Counted from the stretch's first letter, positions 43,574 to 55,893 are shown. The stretch: DNA of 64,000 nucleotides from Rhytidiadelphus loreus (GCA_947034895.1 OX344762.1:38978760-39042759), one strand, 5' to 3'. Program-made: numbers and translations. The notes: generated from the sequence alone by a model not told the origin.

Positions 43574-46206
43574 AAATCCATAAAGTCTAGAGAAGTAGGC
43601 AAAGGTCCATCTCTAAGTTGAGCTCGGTGTCTTTCGTTGTTGGGCTTCACGGTAAAAAACTGTACCAACTTTTTTCCATCACAACTCCGAATTCGAGCAT
43701 AATGAGACCCATCATCTAGCACCTTTGTCTCCATTCTCGATGCTGTAATGTATGGCTGACCCAAAATTATTGGATAAACTCCATAGTTTTGCACAAAGAA
43801 GTTTTGCTTCACTTCTACATCTCCAATTTTTGTTGGTACAGCTGGGCATGCCCCATACAACTCTCCTCGCCCATTGTTGGCAGCCCTCATCACCCAACCA
43901 TGATTTCTGTCAATTGGCCATTTGCCACTCTCGTAAATCTTTCGAGACATAATATTAATCTCGGATCCATGATCTACAAGAGCCAAAATGGACTCATCCA
44001 ACTCCCCCAACTTAACACGAGTTTCGGTGGTGGCTCTTGCCCAAAATGGATGAAGGTAATCCATTTGCTCTTCAATCTCTCCTTCCATCCTATGAACAAT
44101 TGCACATTCATAGGTATTTGCCTCCATCTCAATCTTTTTATTGTATGTTGAATGAGAGTCTTTCACCCCCTCAAATTCCTTCTCCATCACATCTTGACAT
44201 TCCATAGAGCATTCACCTTTGGAAATATCATTCTTCTCACAACTCATATGTCCACAAGTACAAGTGTACAAATCTTCTTCTCCCTCTTCTTCCTCATCGG
44301 TAAAATATTCTTCAGTAGAAAAATACTCTTCGTCAGAAAAAAACTCTTCTGCATCTTTGTAAGTTTCATCTTCACATGCCTCAAACATTGGATCGCACAT
44401 CATAGAAAACACTTGACTGATCTCAGTCTCTTCATCTTTTGTCATGCGAGTATCCAACGCTTGTACCATAACTGTCTCAGCTGTCATCTGCCTCTTCCTC
44501 TTGATGACATCAATGATAAGCTCGTGAAAATCTTTCTTGGCAATACCAAGAGCTTCTCTCAATGTAAACTCAATCTTGGCATCTAGAATTCTCTCTTCTA
44601 GAATGCCCTTCATGTCAATTGAAGATTCAATGTCCGATTGCAGTTTGTAAGCTGGTGCTTTGCCCTTGCCTTTGTTTGAATCTTCCTTTTCCTTCCCTTT
44701 CTTATCATGGCTTGTACCTTCCCACATCTCCTTAGGAAGTGGTTCATCTCCTGGATGAACAAAAGTAGGCGATTTCCCATGCCTCTGTCGGGTATGAGCA
44801 GCAGGACCTTCTCCCTTTTCACCTTCTTTGAGCCCATGAGGTTTTCTTTTAGATAATGGCTCTTCCACATCATCTTCTTCAATAGGTCGCCCTCGTTTCT
44901 CTTCAACGACGACATCTTGTTCCATACTATTGCCTTGAATCTCTCCCAAAAAGGCTCTGATGCTAACCGCATCAACAGGATCTTCCCAACCAGTTGCCTT
45001 TCGGATGGCTTGAGCTCCTCTTCGTAAAATCTCAAGAGCTGGAGCCTTCAAAGCCTCAACTGCTTGTTGTTCCACCTCTACGTGAAACGTTTCAACACCT
45101 TTGGCATGTAGACCACTAGATCTCCCCATCTTGTCTTCAAGGATCTTCTTCATCCCTCCTTTGCCAAAGTTAGTGTTTAGAGGCAAGTTTGTGGCTGCAT
45201 CATGAATTTTTCCATCCTTAAAAACAACTGTGCCTTCTTTCAGAGCTTCATCATAAGGTTTACAACCTCGAAGACTGTGGCTCTCTTCTTCATCGCAAAA
45301 AATGCATCTTCTTGTAAATGTTTTTGCACCATCTGATGATTGAACTCCTCGTACCTTCTTCAACTCGCTCATTTCTACTCTCAGATCTCGAATGCCTTTG
45401 ATCAGTTCATCAAGAGCACCTTCATCAACTGTTTTGGATTTCTTTGAAGTTGATGTTGAAGGTGTAGGCGCAAGTGATGTTTTTGGAGTTGTTGTAACTG
45501 GTACGGGTACAACATCCATATGTCCAGATACACCTCTAGATCTCACCCTCCGTTGCTTTGCGACAAGAGTGACAGTCTCCTCTACTCTTCTCCAATCGTT
45601 TGTGAAACCTCCTTCAGTGGTTCGATCGCCAAGAAGTAAGAGAAGTCTATCCTCCAAAGCATCATCAGCTGCTTGCAAAAAGAGCTCAGCCTTCCTAGTA
45701 TCAAGAAGGCGTCTTTCTGCCAAAGGTAGTTGGTTGTATTTCTTCTCAAAGTCTCGAAGTAACTCATTTGGGCCCATATTATTCCCAGGCCATTGTTCGA
45801 TCCAATCGAGAAAAGACCTCTTGGTCATTCTTTCTGAGTCTTCGTCAAAATACTCGTCCCGTAGTCTTTCCTCAAACATCAACCACGAGACCACGTTTGC
45901 AGCATCTCCTCGAATTTCTTCAACTCTTTCACGAATCTCAGGAATAACTGCCAAGCTGAACGTTTGCATCATGCGGTCTTCTGACACTTGATGCACCTCC
46001 ATTTCACAAACGTATGATCTCAAGAACTTTGTGATGTTCTTTCCGTCAAATCTTCCACACTTATCAACAACACCCTTCAAAGCTTTGGTAGCCCCTTGAC
46101 CACCAGGGTGTCCTCTCTGCTGCTGCTCCATAAACATCGCCAAGGCACCAAGTATGGCCTCCATGTTGGCTTGGGCTCCCGAAGGAGCCCCTCCAGTGTC
46201 TCCCAT
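43570..46206 (-). CDS. gag: Gag-protease polyprotein, body 2
   Basis: 878 codons, identical in translation to body 1, including the DHG protease site and the five-residue-spaced zinc knuckle. Starts with ATG at 46206 and ends in the same UUUUUGA context. Confidence 0.93.
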   Translation of the reverse strand: MGDTGGAPSGAQANMEAILGALAMFMEQQQRGHPGGQGATKALKGVVDKCGRFDGKNITKFLRSYVCEMEVHQVSEDRMMQTFSLAVIPEIRERVEEIRGDAANVVSWLMFEERLRDEYFDEDSERMTKRSFLDWIEQWPGNNMGPNELLRDFEKKYNQLPLAERRLLDTRKAELFLQAADDALEDRLLLLLGDRTTEGGFTNDWRRVEETVTLVAKQRRVRSRGVSGHMDVVPVPVTTTPKTSLAPTPSTSTSKKSKTVDEGALDELIKGIRDLRVEMSELKKVRGVQSSDGAKTFTRRCIFCDEEESHSLRGCKPYDEALKEGTVVFKDGKIHDAATNLPLNTNFGKGGMKKILEDKMGRSSGLHAKGVETFHVEVEQQAVEALKAPALEILRRGAQAIRKATGWEDPVDAVSIRAFLGEIQGNSMEQDVVVEEKRGRPIEEDDVEEPLSKRKPHGLKEGEKGEGPAAHTRQRHGKSPTFVHPGDEPLPKEMWEGTSHDKKGKEKEDSNKGKGKAPAYKLQSDIESSIDMKGILEERILDAKIEFTLREALGIAKKDFHELIIDVIKRKRQMTAETVMVQALDTRMTKDEETEISQVFSMMCDPMFEACEDETYKDAEEFFSDEEYFSTEEYFTDEEEEGEEDLYTCTCGHMSCEKNDISKGECSMECQDVMEKEFEGVKDSHSTYNKKIEMEANTYECAIVHRMEGEIEEQMDYLHPFWARATTETRVKLGELDESILALVDHGSEINIMSRKIYESGKWPIDRNHGWVMRAANNGRGELYGACPAVPTKIGDVEVKQNFFVQNYGVYPIILGQPYITASRMETKVLDDGSHYARIRSCDGKKLVQFFTVKPNNERHRAQLRDGPLPTSLDFMDF

Positions 46207-46259
46207 CGTCCTTAGCCAAAACTAATCGCCCCGAAACTTCTCTCAGTGGAAGCACCAAA

Positions 46260-48279
46260 TGTCGTGTAGAGAGAGTTTGCCTCGGGAAATCACGAGGATT
46301 TTGGCTGCGACTAGAAATGGCTCGGGAATGAAATAAATTGTAACTTGTCGAATCTTCAAATCTTCGAGTCTTCAAATCTTCAAACTGCTACTCGTTGTCC
46401 TATCCTGTTGTGTTTCTAAATAGGCCAAGGGTTAAGGTAGGGTGATAAGAAACCACGGGCTTCGGACGTGTAAAACGGGACGGCCAGACCACGAGCTGAG
46501 CCGTCCGAGGGATTGGATCCTAAATTTCAAACCCACGGTGACCAGCAAACTTGCCTCACCAGTGGGAACAACATAAAAGTCTCGACCATGTGGGCAATTA
46601 ACCCCACTTCGTCGCATCCACAACACCAAATGAGGCTAGTATTGGTGTGAACCAAACTGCCCGCAACAATAAAATGAAATTTACAAAGCCACAAGCCACA
46701 CACACACAAACACACAAGTCTTCCAACTCCTTCAACTCCAACTCCCAAGCTGATCTTTGGATGAGTGTCTTTGTTGATCTATAACTCCAAATGAACTAAA
46801 TGATAGCTTTTCGGAAAGCTAAAACAATCATCTACTTCTCCTCCAAATTTCATACAATTCTAAGACTTTGTCCAACCTCTATGGCCATCCAAAGTTTCGG
46901 CCTTGAGAAGGGAAAGGCAGCAGACCTTCCTTCGCTTCCACACTCACAACTTTCTCATACAAACTCCAAATAGAACGAATGATAGCTTCATGAAAAGCTA
47001 ACACAATTTCCTACACTCCCTCCAAATTTCATGGCAAAACAAGAACCTGTCCGTCTTTTATGGTCGGTCGAAGTCTCTGCCTCTTAATTTTAAAGGCAAC
47101 AAACCTCCCTCCACTCAAACTAGCACAACTTTTGCTTCACAACTCCAAATCAAGCAAGTGAGATCAATTTGAAAACTACACACCATGATACACAACACCT
47201 CCAAATTTCATTTCAAAATACTTCAAATTCACAACACAATGAGCCCTCAAACATTCGGGCCTTTTTAAACTCACAACGGGAGAGAAGATGAATAGTGTTC
47301 CCTTTTTTCTCCACCTTATCTCTACTCTAACCACACAAACAAGTGGGGTCAGCCCCTAACTCACTCCCAAAGCTCTCACATCAATAATTGAGCCCTTATT
47401 TGACCCCACAACTATCTCTTTATCTTTATCTTAGAAAGAAAATTCACTTCAAGTTCACCTAGAAAGAAAACTATTTCATTAATTCCTTTCTATCTTTTCT
47501 TTCTCTATTTTCAACACCCAAAATGAAATCTACAAACAACTAACATAAAATAAATGTCTTCTCAAAGGTAAAAAACTAAAGTCTTCAAAGAAACTTCACT
47601 CCATCTTCAAGAACTTGAGAATTCGCTTGATGGTAGTAGCAACAAACTCAACACGATCCACCTTTGTCAAGGGATTGACCGGCCCCTCTAACCATCGTTG
47701 GTGACCGCGACTCCCTTTAATAGGCCTGACCATACAATAGTATTGATCGTCGTTAAGACCTTCAAAACTCCCTTCGAATGTCACTTCTTGGGTACCAGGT
47801 TCAACACACCCAACCTGCAACAGGATCACTAGTGCTCGAGCTCCACGCTGTAGGTTCCCGTGCCATCGCTGCTCCACACGGGTTTGCTTTGGCGGTCGAG
47901 AAGGCCTAGATTCATCTTGAGGACGCTCGTGCGATAATGAAAGACCTAGCGGTTGAAGAGGTTGAGCCGGTAGTTGAGATAACGAAAACTCAAACTCCGA
48001 TTCTGGTAGAGGCTCCTCATCCTGAGACTCAGAAAAAAAACCCTCCAATTCGACATACTGAAATCTATAACATACAATAAAAAAACTACTTCAAGTTTGG
48101 TGGCATTCTAAGATGATAACCTATTCTTATATAGATGGCTCATGTCATTGTGAGAAGGCGTCATCTTGAAGCTACTAAGGATGATGTCATCTTTATTTTT
48201 TTATATTATTAAAATCAAATCTATGGAAATAATGTATTACTATGCATTTTTACACTATGTACGCATTTACAGTGCGACA
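46260..48279 (-). repeat. LTR 3 (shared by bodies 2 and 3)
   Basis: 2020 bp. One base differs from the other three LTRs (47465, A instead of G). TATA box at 48126-48134. Confidence 0.95.
47596..48048 (-). CDS. LTR-internal open frame, copy 3
   Basis: Identical in translation to the other LTR frames; the single base change of LTR 3 lies outside it. Confidence 0.5.
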   Translation of the reverse strand: MEGFFSESQDEEPLPESEFEFSLSQLPAQPLQPLGLSLSHERPQDESRPSRPPKQTRVEQRWHGNLQRGARALVILLQVGCVEPGTQEVTFEGSFEGLNDDQYYCMVRPIKGSRGHQRWLEGPVNPLTKVDRVEFVATTIKRILKFLKME

Positions 48280-48289
48280 TTCACCCCCT

Positions 48290-51200
48290 CTAAACCTGCA
48301 CATCCTCCGGTATGTGCCAAGTTGATTCCTCCTGGTCATCTACTACGATTTCGGTCTCCTCTTCTTCCGTCTCTTGATTCTGGGATAAAGGTAAAAAAGC
48401 ATTCAAATCTTCATTGTAAATTTCTCCATCTCTTCTCCGAAACACTTTGATACGTTTGCCAGCAATAGGAATTCTCAAAGGAGTTCCATCTAATTCTCGA
48501 AGCGAATATGTGGCGTTGTTGTGTACTGTCACTACCACATAAGGTCCAAACCATCTCTGGGCAAACTTCCTCACTGTGCTGTGTTGATGTTCTAATGTGC
48601 TATCGAACACCAACACCCAATCTCCTTCTTTAATTTTTCTTGCCCTCAATCGATGAGTTCTGTCAAACCTTTCTTTGTTGTGTAGCCGCGCAGATTTCAA
48701 CTTCTCCAATGCAATTTGATGGTCTTCTGGCAACCTCTCAAGTTGTTGAATACGAAGCTCAAGCAATCTCTCTGTGCTGATACCATCCTCCCACGACAAA
48801 AATATCCATGAAGGAACAAATTCCTCTGCAGGCAATATGGGTTTATGGCCATGCATAAGTTCTACAGACATATATCCAGTGACTGAACTATGTGTAGTTC
48901 TGTCAGCCCATAGAGCAAATGGAAGTAGTTTAGGCCAAACATTAGACCTTCCTCTACATGCTTTAACCAATGCTTGAATAATAGGAGGATGACCTCTCTC
49001 AATTTTGCCATTGGCCTCTGGATTATAAGCTGTCGTTAACTTCAATTTAACGCCATATCTGTTGAAGAAATCCTTTGCCTCAGCTGCATTCAATTCTCCT
49101 CTGTCTGCTCTCATTCCACCAATACTCCCATATCGACTAAAAATATCTTCGAGTATAAAACGGCAGATATTTTCTGTTGTTTTGGTTCGAAGAGCTCTTC
49201 CCTCCACAAAGTTTGACAATTCTTCTCTAGCCAAAACGAGATACTTCATGCCCCACATTGCTGACGGCATGGCAACTAAATCAATCATCCATCGAAAATG
49301 AATGGAAGGCGGATATGTCGGATGTAACTCATCTCTATGCCGAATTTTAGATTGCAATTGGCACACAGAGCATGAAGCAACAAACTCCTCAATGTCTTTG
49401 TACAACCCCTTCCACCAATAACGCTCTTTGATCTTGGTATATGTAGCCCAAACTCCTCTATGACCAGCCCAAAGTGTATCATGAAACTCTTGAAGAACCT
49501 TGGATTTGGTCTCGGAATCTCCAACCACTCTCAACGGCATTTCATCTCTTCTTTTCGCCCTCTTCCACAGAAATCCGTCCCTCAAAAGATATCCATAAGA
49601 TTGATGCCTTATATCTTTGTATGTCTTATCCATCCAACCTTCTTGTCTCTTCAATGTACTCAAGTAAAGGCCAATCTCTTTCAACCTGCCTTCGTATAAT
49701 TCTTCATTGAATGGTAAGACTTCATTAGCAGAGCTCTCTCCGTCTGTAGCTAATACATAGCCACCGTCTAAAAGTTCTTCACAATCTTCATGAGCCATCA
49801 TCTCTTCTTCATTAAAATATCTGGCTCTTGAAAGCATGTCTGCTAGTGAATTTTGCTTTCCAGCAATGTGCACCAAAACTGGATTAAGAGATTTGATGTA
49901 TGCAATCCACCGAAGCATAGCAATATCCGGTGAAGAACAATTGGCTATCATACCAAGTAGGGGTAAGCAATCAGTCTCCAATATGACATTGGCTCCAATC
50001 AAGTAGTTTCTGTCTGCTTTTAGCGCTGTAAGCGCTCCCCAAAGTTCTCGTTTCACTTGCGGATAAGCTCTTTGCCGTTCTGTAAGAATTCTAGCTCCAA
50101 ATCGAATGGCAAATCTTCTCCCTTCTGCATCATCTTGTCCAACGGCCCATCCAATGGCTATCGGACTTGTATCAACGGTTATAATCACTGGTCTACCGCT
50201 TTCATAATCAACTTGTTTTAGAAGCGGTGGTGATTTCAAAGTCTTCTTCAACTCCTCCATGACTATATCTTGCTCACGTTGCCACACAAATTTGTTTCTT
50301 TTCCTCAATAATTTGTAAAGAGGTTCTGATATGTGAGCAAAATGGGGAATCCAAATCTGATAGAAGACGCATGCTCCTAGAAACCTCCTTACTTCGGTGA
50401 CATTGCTACAGGCCTTCATTCTTCCAATAGCATCCACTTTCTCAGGGTTAGGTTTTCTTCCATATCGTCCGCATAAATGGCCAACCACCAGAATCTCCTC
50501 AACTCCAAACTTTGATTTTTCAATAGAAAGCGTCAAGTCCACTTCTTCGAGTCTCGTCAAGATTTTCTCTACATCATCAATATGATCATTGACAAATGCT
50601 CTACATCCATCATCTTGAATAGTCAAGTCTTTGACAACTTCCTCGCAACCTTTTATGGGAATGTCATCCACAAAAGGTATTGTCTTCTTAGGCACAAAAT
50701 CTCGTAAGATTTGATTCATGGCATTTTGCATGTGTGCCACTGAGTTTGTAGCACCTTGAGGCAATGTACACATTCTAACCAATCCAAGTGGAGTCTTCAT
50801 GGTCGTCAAATCTCTGCTCTCAGCAGCTAATTGAAATTGATCATAACCAGAGTATAGATCTCCAATGGAATAAATAGCGTGCCCCGCAAACGCTTCTGCC
50901 ACTTCATCAACAATAGGTCCCGAACCTTTGTTTCTGATTGTTACTCCATTCGCCGGTTGCATGTCTTGAATGAACCTTAATGCTCCAGACTTTTTTGGTA
51001 CAGTAAACCATCGATTAGAATATGGAGCCATCGAAGGTTCAAGAATGCCCATGCGCATCTTCTCTTTGAGCAATTCAACCAATTTAGGAAGTAGAGCTCG
51101 TGGCACCGGAATTGGTTTTAAATCCCAAGGTACATGTGGTACCGTGAAAATTACCATTGGTGCTATTATACCAGGTTGAACGCATCCAATCTCATCCGGT

Positions 51201-51871
51201 GAAGAAGCAAAAGCCTTCCCATGCTTAAAAAGCATATTTTGAAACTTCTTCCTCTCCAACTCAGTCAAGAAATTATCCCCTCCTATCTTCAATGTTTTCA
51301 AAGTCTCTTCTGTAAATTTGTGCCCGATCTTCTTTGCTTCTCTGAGACCCGGTTCCTTCTCCGCTTGTCTGATATGGTCATCGGTATCAAAAGGTAATTG
51401 AGTTGCTACTGGCTTAACTTTCTTGGCCACAGTTTTGTATTTGGTATTCACCATGGCCTCATGTTTCAATCCGTAGCTCTGAAACTCATCAACCTTTGAT
51501 ACTATCTCCATCACTTCATCATACAATGACTTGGTATGAATTTCAACTACAACTTCACTGTCTCGAATTTCTTCTCCATCGATATGTAAGGCATGCAAAA
51601 CTTGTAATATGTCATCTGCCATGCCTTCTTCTTCAAATACTCCAGATATATGATCATCATCTGAAATCACCTTCATCTTTTTTAACTTTTTCTCCGTTTT
51701 TCCTACAACCCTTTTATATATAGGGTTTAGATTCTTCACGCTTGTGAAGCTCACAAAACCACACTCTCCCATACTCAAAAATCCACATCCAATACTATGT
51801 ACATCGGGGAACTCAAAGGACGTTGATCTTTTTGCACCCGTGGCTCCCCTCTCCCCACGTGTGCATTTCAA
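48290..51871 (-). CDS. pol: Pol polyprotein, body 3
   Basis: 1193 codons, open. It shares Ser in GYMSVEL with body 2 and has its own change, Asp for Asn in KIRHRDELHP, after the integrase zinc finger (base 49333). Catalytic residues are intact. Confidence 0.95.
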   Translation of the reverse strand: MKCTRGERGATGAKRSTSFEFPDVHSIGCGFLSMGECGFVSFTSVKNLNPIYKRVVGKTEKKLKKMKVISDDDHISGVFEEEGMADDILQVLHALHIDGEEIRDSEVVVEIHTKSLYDEVMEIVSKVDEFQSYGLKHEAMVNTKYKTVAKKVKPVATQLPFDTDDHIRQAEKEPGLREAKKIGHKFTEETLKTLKIGGDNFLTELERKKFQNMLFKHGKAFASSPDEIGCVQPGIIAPMVIFTVPHVPWDLKPIPVPRALLPKLVELLKEKMRMGILEPSMAPYSNRWFTVPKKSGALRFIQDMQPANGVTIRNKGSGPIVDEVAEAFAGHAIYSIGDLYSGYDQFQLAAESRDLTTMKTPLGLVRMCTLPQGATNSVAHMQNAMNQILRDFVPKKTIPFVDDIPIKGCEEVVKDLTIQDDGCRAFVNDHIDDVEKILTRLEEVDLTLSIEKSKFGVEEILVVGHLCGRYGRKPNPEKVDAIGRMKACSNVTEVRRFLGACVFYQIWIPHFAHISEPLYKLLRKRNKFVWQREQDIVMEELKKTLKSPPLLKQVDYESGRPVIITVDTSPIAIGWAVGQDDAEGRRFAIRFGARILTERQRAYPQVKRELWGALTALKADRNYLIGANVILETDCLPLLGMIANCSSPDIAMLRWIAYIKSLNPVLVHIAGKQNSLADMLSRARYFNEEEMMAHEDCEELLDGGYVLATDGESSANEVLPFNEELYEGRLKEIGLYLSTLKRQEGWMDKTYKDIRHQSYGYLLRDGFLWKRAKRRDEMPLRVVGDSETKSKVLQEFHDTLWAGHRGVWATYTKIKERYWWKGLYKDIEEFVASCSVCQLQSKIRHRDELHPTYPPSIHFRWMIDLVAMPSAMWGMKYLVLAREELSNFVEGRALRTKTTENICRFILEDIFSRYGSIGGMRADRGELNAAEAKDFFNRYGVKLKLTTAYNPEANGKIERGHPPIIQALVKACRGRSNVWPKLLPFALWADRTTHSSVTGYMSVELMHGHKPILPAEEFVPSWIFLSWEDGISTERLLELRIQQLERLPEDHQIALEKLKSARLHNKERFDRTHRLRARKIKEGDWVLVFDSTLEHQHSTVRKFAQRWFGPYVVVTVHNNATYSLRELDGTPLRIPIAGKRIKVFRRRDGEIYNEDLNAFLPLSQNQETEEEETEIVVDDQEESTWHIPEDVQV

Positions 51872-54504
51872 AAATCCATAAAGTCTAGAGAAGTAGGCAA
51901 AGGTCCATCTCTAAGTTGAGCTCGGTGTCTTTCGTTGTTGGGCTTCACGGTAAAAAACTGTACCAACTTTTTTCCATCACAACTCCGAATTCGAGCATAA
52001 TGAGACCCATCATCTAGCACCTTTGTCTCCATTCTCGATGCTGTAATGTATGGCTGACCCAAAATTATTGGATAAACTCCATAGTTTTGCACAAAGAAGT
52101 TTTGCTTCACTTCTACATCTCCAATTTTTGTTGGTACAGCTGGGCATGCCCCATACAACTCTCCTCGCCCATTGTTGGCAGCCCTCATCACCCAACCATG
52201 ATTTCTGTCAATTGGCCATTTGCCACTCTCGTAAATCTTTCGAGACATAATATTAATCTCGGATCCATGATCTACAAGAGCCAAAATGGACTCATCCAAC
52301 TCCCCCAACTTAACACGAGTTTCGGTGGTGGCTCTTGCCCAAAATGGATGAAGGTAATCCATTTGCTCTTCAATCTCTCCTTCCATCCTATGAACAATTG
52401 CACATTCATAGGTATTTGCCTCCATCTCAATCTTTTTATTGTATGTTGAATGAGAGTCTTTCACCCCCTCAAATTCCTTCTCCATCACATCTTGACATTC
52501 CATAGAGCATTCACCTTTGGAAATATCATTCTTCTCACAACTCATATGTCCACAAGTACAAGTGTACAAATCTTCTTCTCCCTCTTCTTCCTCATCGGTA
52601 AAATATTCTTCAGTAGAAAAATACTCTTCGTCAGAAAAAAACTCTTCTGCATCTTTGTAAGTTTCATCTTCACATGCCTCAAACATTGGATCGCACATCA
52701 TAGAAAACACTTGACTGATCTCAGTCTCTTCATCTTTTGTCATGCGAGTATCCAACGCTTGTACCATAACTGTCTCAGCTGTCATCTGCCTCTTCCTCTT
52801 GATGACATCAATGATAAGCTCGTGAAAATCTTTCTTGGCAATACCAAGAGCTTCTCTCAATGTAAACTCAATCTTGGCATCTAGAATTCTCTCTTCTAGA
52901 ATGCCCTTCATGTCAATTGAAGATTCAATGTCCGATTGCAGTTTGTAAGCTGGTGCTTTGCCCTTGCCTTTGTTTGAATCTTCCTTTTCCTTCCCTTTCT
53001 TATCATGGCTTGTACCTTCCCACATCTCCTTAGGAAGTGGTTCATCTCCTGGATGAACAAAAGTAGGCGATTTCCCATGCCTCTGTCGGGTATGAGCAGC
53101 AGGACCTTCTCCCTTTTCACCTTCTTTGAGCCCATGAGGTTTTCTTTTAGATAATGGCTCTTCCACATCATCTTCTTCAATAGGTCGCCCTCGTTTCTCT
53201 TCAACGACGACATCTTGTTCCATACTATTGCCTTGAATCTCTCCCAAAAAGGCTCTGATGCTAACCGCATCAACAGGATCTTCCCAACCAGTTGCCTTTC
53301 GGATGGCTTGAGCTCCTCTTCGTAAAATCTCAAGAGCTGGAGCCTTCAAAGCCTCAACTGCTTGTTGTTCCACCTCTACGTGAAACGTTTCAACACCTTT
53401 GGCATGTAGACCACTAGATCTCCCCATCTTGTCTTCAAGGATCTTCTTCATCCCTCCTTTGCCAAAGTTAGTGTTTAGAGGCAAGTTTGTGGCTGCATCA
53501 TGAATTTTTCCATCCTTAAAAACAACTGTGCCTTCTTTCAGAGCTTCATCATAAGGTTTACAACCTCGAAGACTGTGGCTCTCTTCTTCATCGCAAAAAA
53601 TGCATCTTCTTGTAAATGTTTTTGCACCATCTGATGATTGAACTCCTCGTACCTTCTTCAACTCGCTCATTTCTACTCTCAGATCTCGAATGCCTTTGAT
53701 CAGTTCATCAAGAGCACCTTCATCAACTGTTTTGGATTTCTTTGAAGTTGATGTTGAAGGTGTAGGCGCAAGTGATGTTTTTGGAGTTGTTGTAACTGGT
53801 ACGGGTACAACATCCATATGTCCAGATACACCTCTAGATCTCACCCTCCGTTGCTTTGCGACAAGAGTGACAGTCTCCTCTACTCTTCTCCAATCGTTTG
53901 TGAAACCTCCTTCAGTGGTTCGATCGCCAAGAAGTAAGAGAAGTCTATCCTCCAAAGCATCATCAGCTGCTTGCAAAAAGAGCTCAGCCTTCCTAGTATC
54001 AAGAAGGCGTCTTTCTGCCAAAGGTAGTTGGTTGTATTTCTTCTCAAAGTCTCGAAGTAACTCATTTGGGCCCATATTATTCCCAGGCCATTGTTCGATC
54101 CAATCGAGAAAAGACCTCTTGGTCATTCTTTCTGAGTCTTCGTCAAAATACTCGTCCCGTAGTCTTTCCTCAAACATCAACCACGAGACCACGTTTGCAG
54201 CATCTCCTCGAATTTCTTCAACTCTTTCACGAATCTCAGGAATAACTGCCAAGCTGAACGTTTGCATCATGCGGTCTTCTGACACTTGATGCACCTCCAT
54301 TTCACAAACGTATGATCTCAAGAACTTTGTGATGTTCTTTCCGTCAAATCTTCCACACTTATCAACAACACCCTTCAAAGCTTTGGTAGCCCCTTGACCA
54401 CCAGGGTGTCCTCTCTGCTGCTGCTCCATAAACATCGCCAAGGCACCAAGTATGGCCTCCATGTTGGCTTGGGCTCCCGAAGGAGCCCCTCCAGTGTCTC
54501 CCAT
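51868..54504 (-). CDS. gag: Gag-protease polyprotein, body 3
   Basis: 878 codons, identical in translation to bodies 1 and 2. It is driven by LTR 4, the outermost promoter of the array. Confidence 0.93.
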   Translation of the reverse strand: MGDTGGAPSGAQANMEAILGALAMFMEQQQRGHPGGQGATKALKGVVDKCGRFDGKNITKFLRSYVCEMEVHQVSEDRMMQTFSLAVIPEIRERVEEIRGDAANVVSWLMFEERLRDEYFDEDSERMTKRSFLDWIEQWPGNNMGPNELLRDFEKKYNQLPLAERRLLDTRKAELFLQAADDALEDRLLLLLGDRTTEGGFTNDWRRVEETVTLVAKQRRVRSRGVSGHMDVVPVPVTTTPKTSLAPTPSTSTSKKSKTVDEGALDELIKGIRDLRVEMSELKKVRGVQSSDGAKTFTRRCIFCDEEESHSLRGCKPYDEALKEGTVVFKDGKIHDAATNLPLNTNFGKGGMKKILEDKMGRSSGLHAKGVETFHVEVEQQAVEALKAPALEILRRGAQAIRKATGWEDPVDAVSIRAFLGEIQGNSMEQDVVVEEKRGRPIEEDDVEEPLSKRKPHGLKEGEKGEGPAAHTRQRHGKSPTFVHPGDEPLPKEMWEGTSHDKKGKEKEDSNKGKGKAPAYKLQSDIESSIDMKGILEERILDAKIEFTLREALGIAKKDFHELIIDVIKRKRQMTAETVMVQALDTRMTKDEETEISQVFSMMCDPMFEACEDETYKDAEEFFSDEEYFSTEEYFTDEEEEGEEDLYTCTCGHMSCEKNDISKGECSMECQDVMEKEFEGVKDSHSTYNKKIEMEANTYECAIVHRMEGEIEEQMDYLHPFWARATTETRVKLGELDESILALVDHGSEINIMSRKIYESGKWPIDRNHGWVMRAANNGRGELYGACPAVPTKIGDVEVKQNFFVQNYGVYPIILGQPYITASRMETKVLDDGSHYARIRSCDGKKLVQFFTVKPNNERHRAQLRDGPLPTSLDFMDF

Positions 54505-55893
54505 CGTCCTTAGCCAAAACTAATCGCCCCGAAACTTCTCTCAGTGGAAGCACCAAATGTCGTGTAGAGAGAGTTTGCCTCGGGAAATCACGAGGATTTT
54601 GGCTGCGACTAGAAATGGCTCGGGAATGAAATAAATTGTAACTTGTCGAATCTTCAAATCTTCGAGTCTTCAAATCTTCAAACTGCTACTCGTTGTCCTA
54701 TCCTGTTGTGTTTCTAAATAGGCCAAGGGTTAAGGTAGGGTGATAAGAAACCACGGGCTTCGGACGTGTAAAACGGGACGGCCAGACCACGAGCTGAGCC
54801 GTCCGAGGGATTGGATCCTAAATTTCAAACCCACGGTGACCAGCAAACTTGCCTCACCAGTGGGAACAACATAAAAGTCTCGACCATGTGGGCAATTAAC
54901 CCCACTTCGTCGCATCCACAACACCAAATGAGGCTAGTATTGGTGTGAACCAAACTGCCCGCAACAATAAAATGAAATTTACAAAGCCACAAGCCACACA
55001 CACACAAACACACAAGTCTTCCAACTCCTTCAACTCCAACTCCCAAGCTGATCTTTGGATGAGTGTCTTTGTTGATCTATAACTCCAAATGAACTAAATG
55101 ATAGCTTTTCGGAAAGCTAAAACAATCATCTACTTCTCCTCCAAATTTCATACAATTCTAAGACTTTGTCCAACCTCTATGGCCATCCAAAGTTTCGGCC
55201 TTGAGAAGGGAAAGGCAGCAGACCTTCCTTCGCTTCCACACTCACAACTTTCTCATACAAACTCCAAATAGAACGAATGATAGCTTCATGAAAAGCTAAC
55301 ACAATTTCCTACACTCCCTCCAAATTTCATGGCAAAACAAGAACCTGTCCGTCTTTTATGGTCGGTCGAAGTCTCTGCCTCTTAATTTTAAAGGCAACAA
55401 ACCTCCCTCCACTCAAACTAGCACAACTTTTGCTTCACAACTCCAAATCAAGCAAGTGAGATCAATTTGAAAACTACACACCATGATACACAACACCTCC
55501 AAATTTCATTTCAAAATACTTCAAATTCACAACACAATGAGCCCTCAAACATTCGGGCCTTTTTAAACTCACAACGGGAGAGAAGATGAATAGTGTTCCC
55601 TTTTTTCTCCACCTTATCTCTACTCTAACCACACAAACAAGTGGGGTCAGCCCCTAACTCACTCCCAAAGCTCTCACATCAATAATTGAGCCCTTATTTG
55701 ACCCCACAACTATCTCTTTATCTTTATCTTAGAAAGAAAATTCACTTCAAGTTCACCTAGAAGGAAAACTATTTCATTAATTCCTTTCTATCTTTTCTTT
55801 CTCTATTTTCAACACCCAAAATGAAATCTACAAACAACTAACATAAAATAAATGTCTTCTCAAAGGTAAAAAACTAAAGTCTTCAAAGAAACT

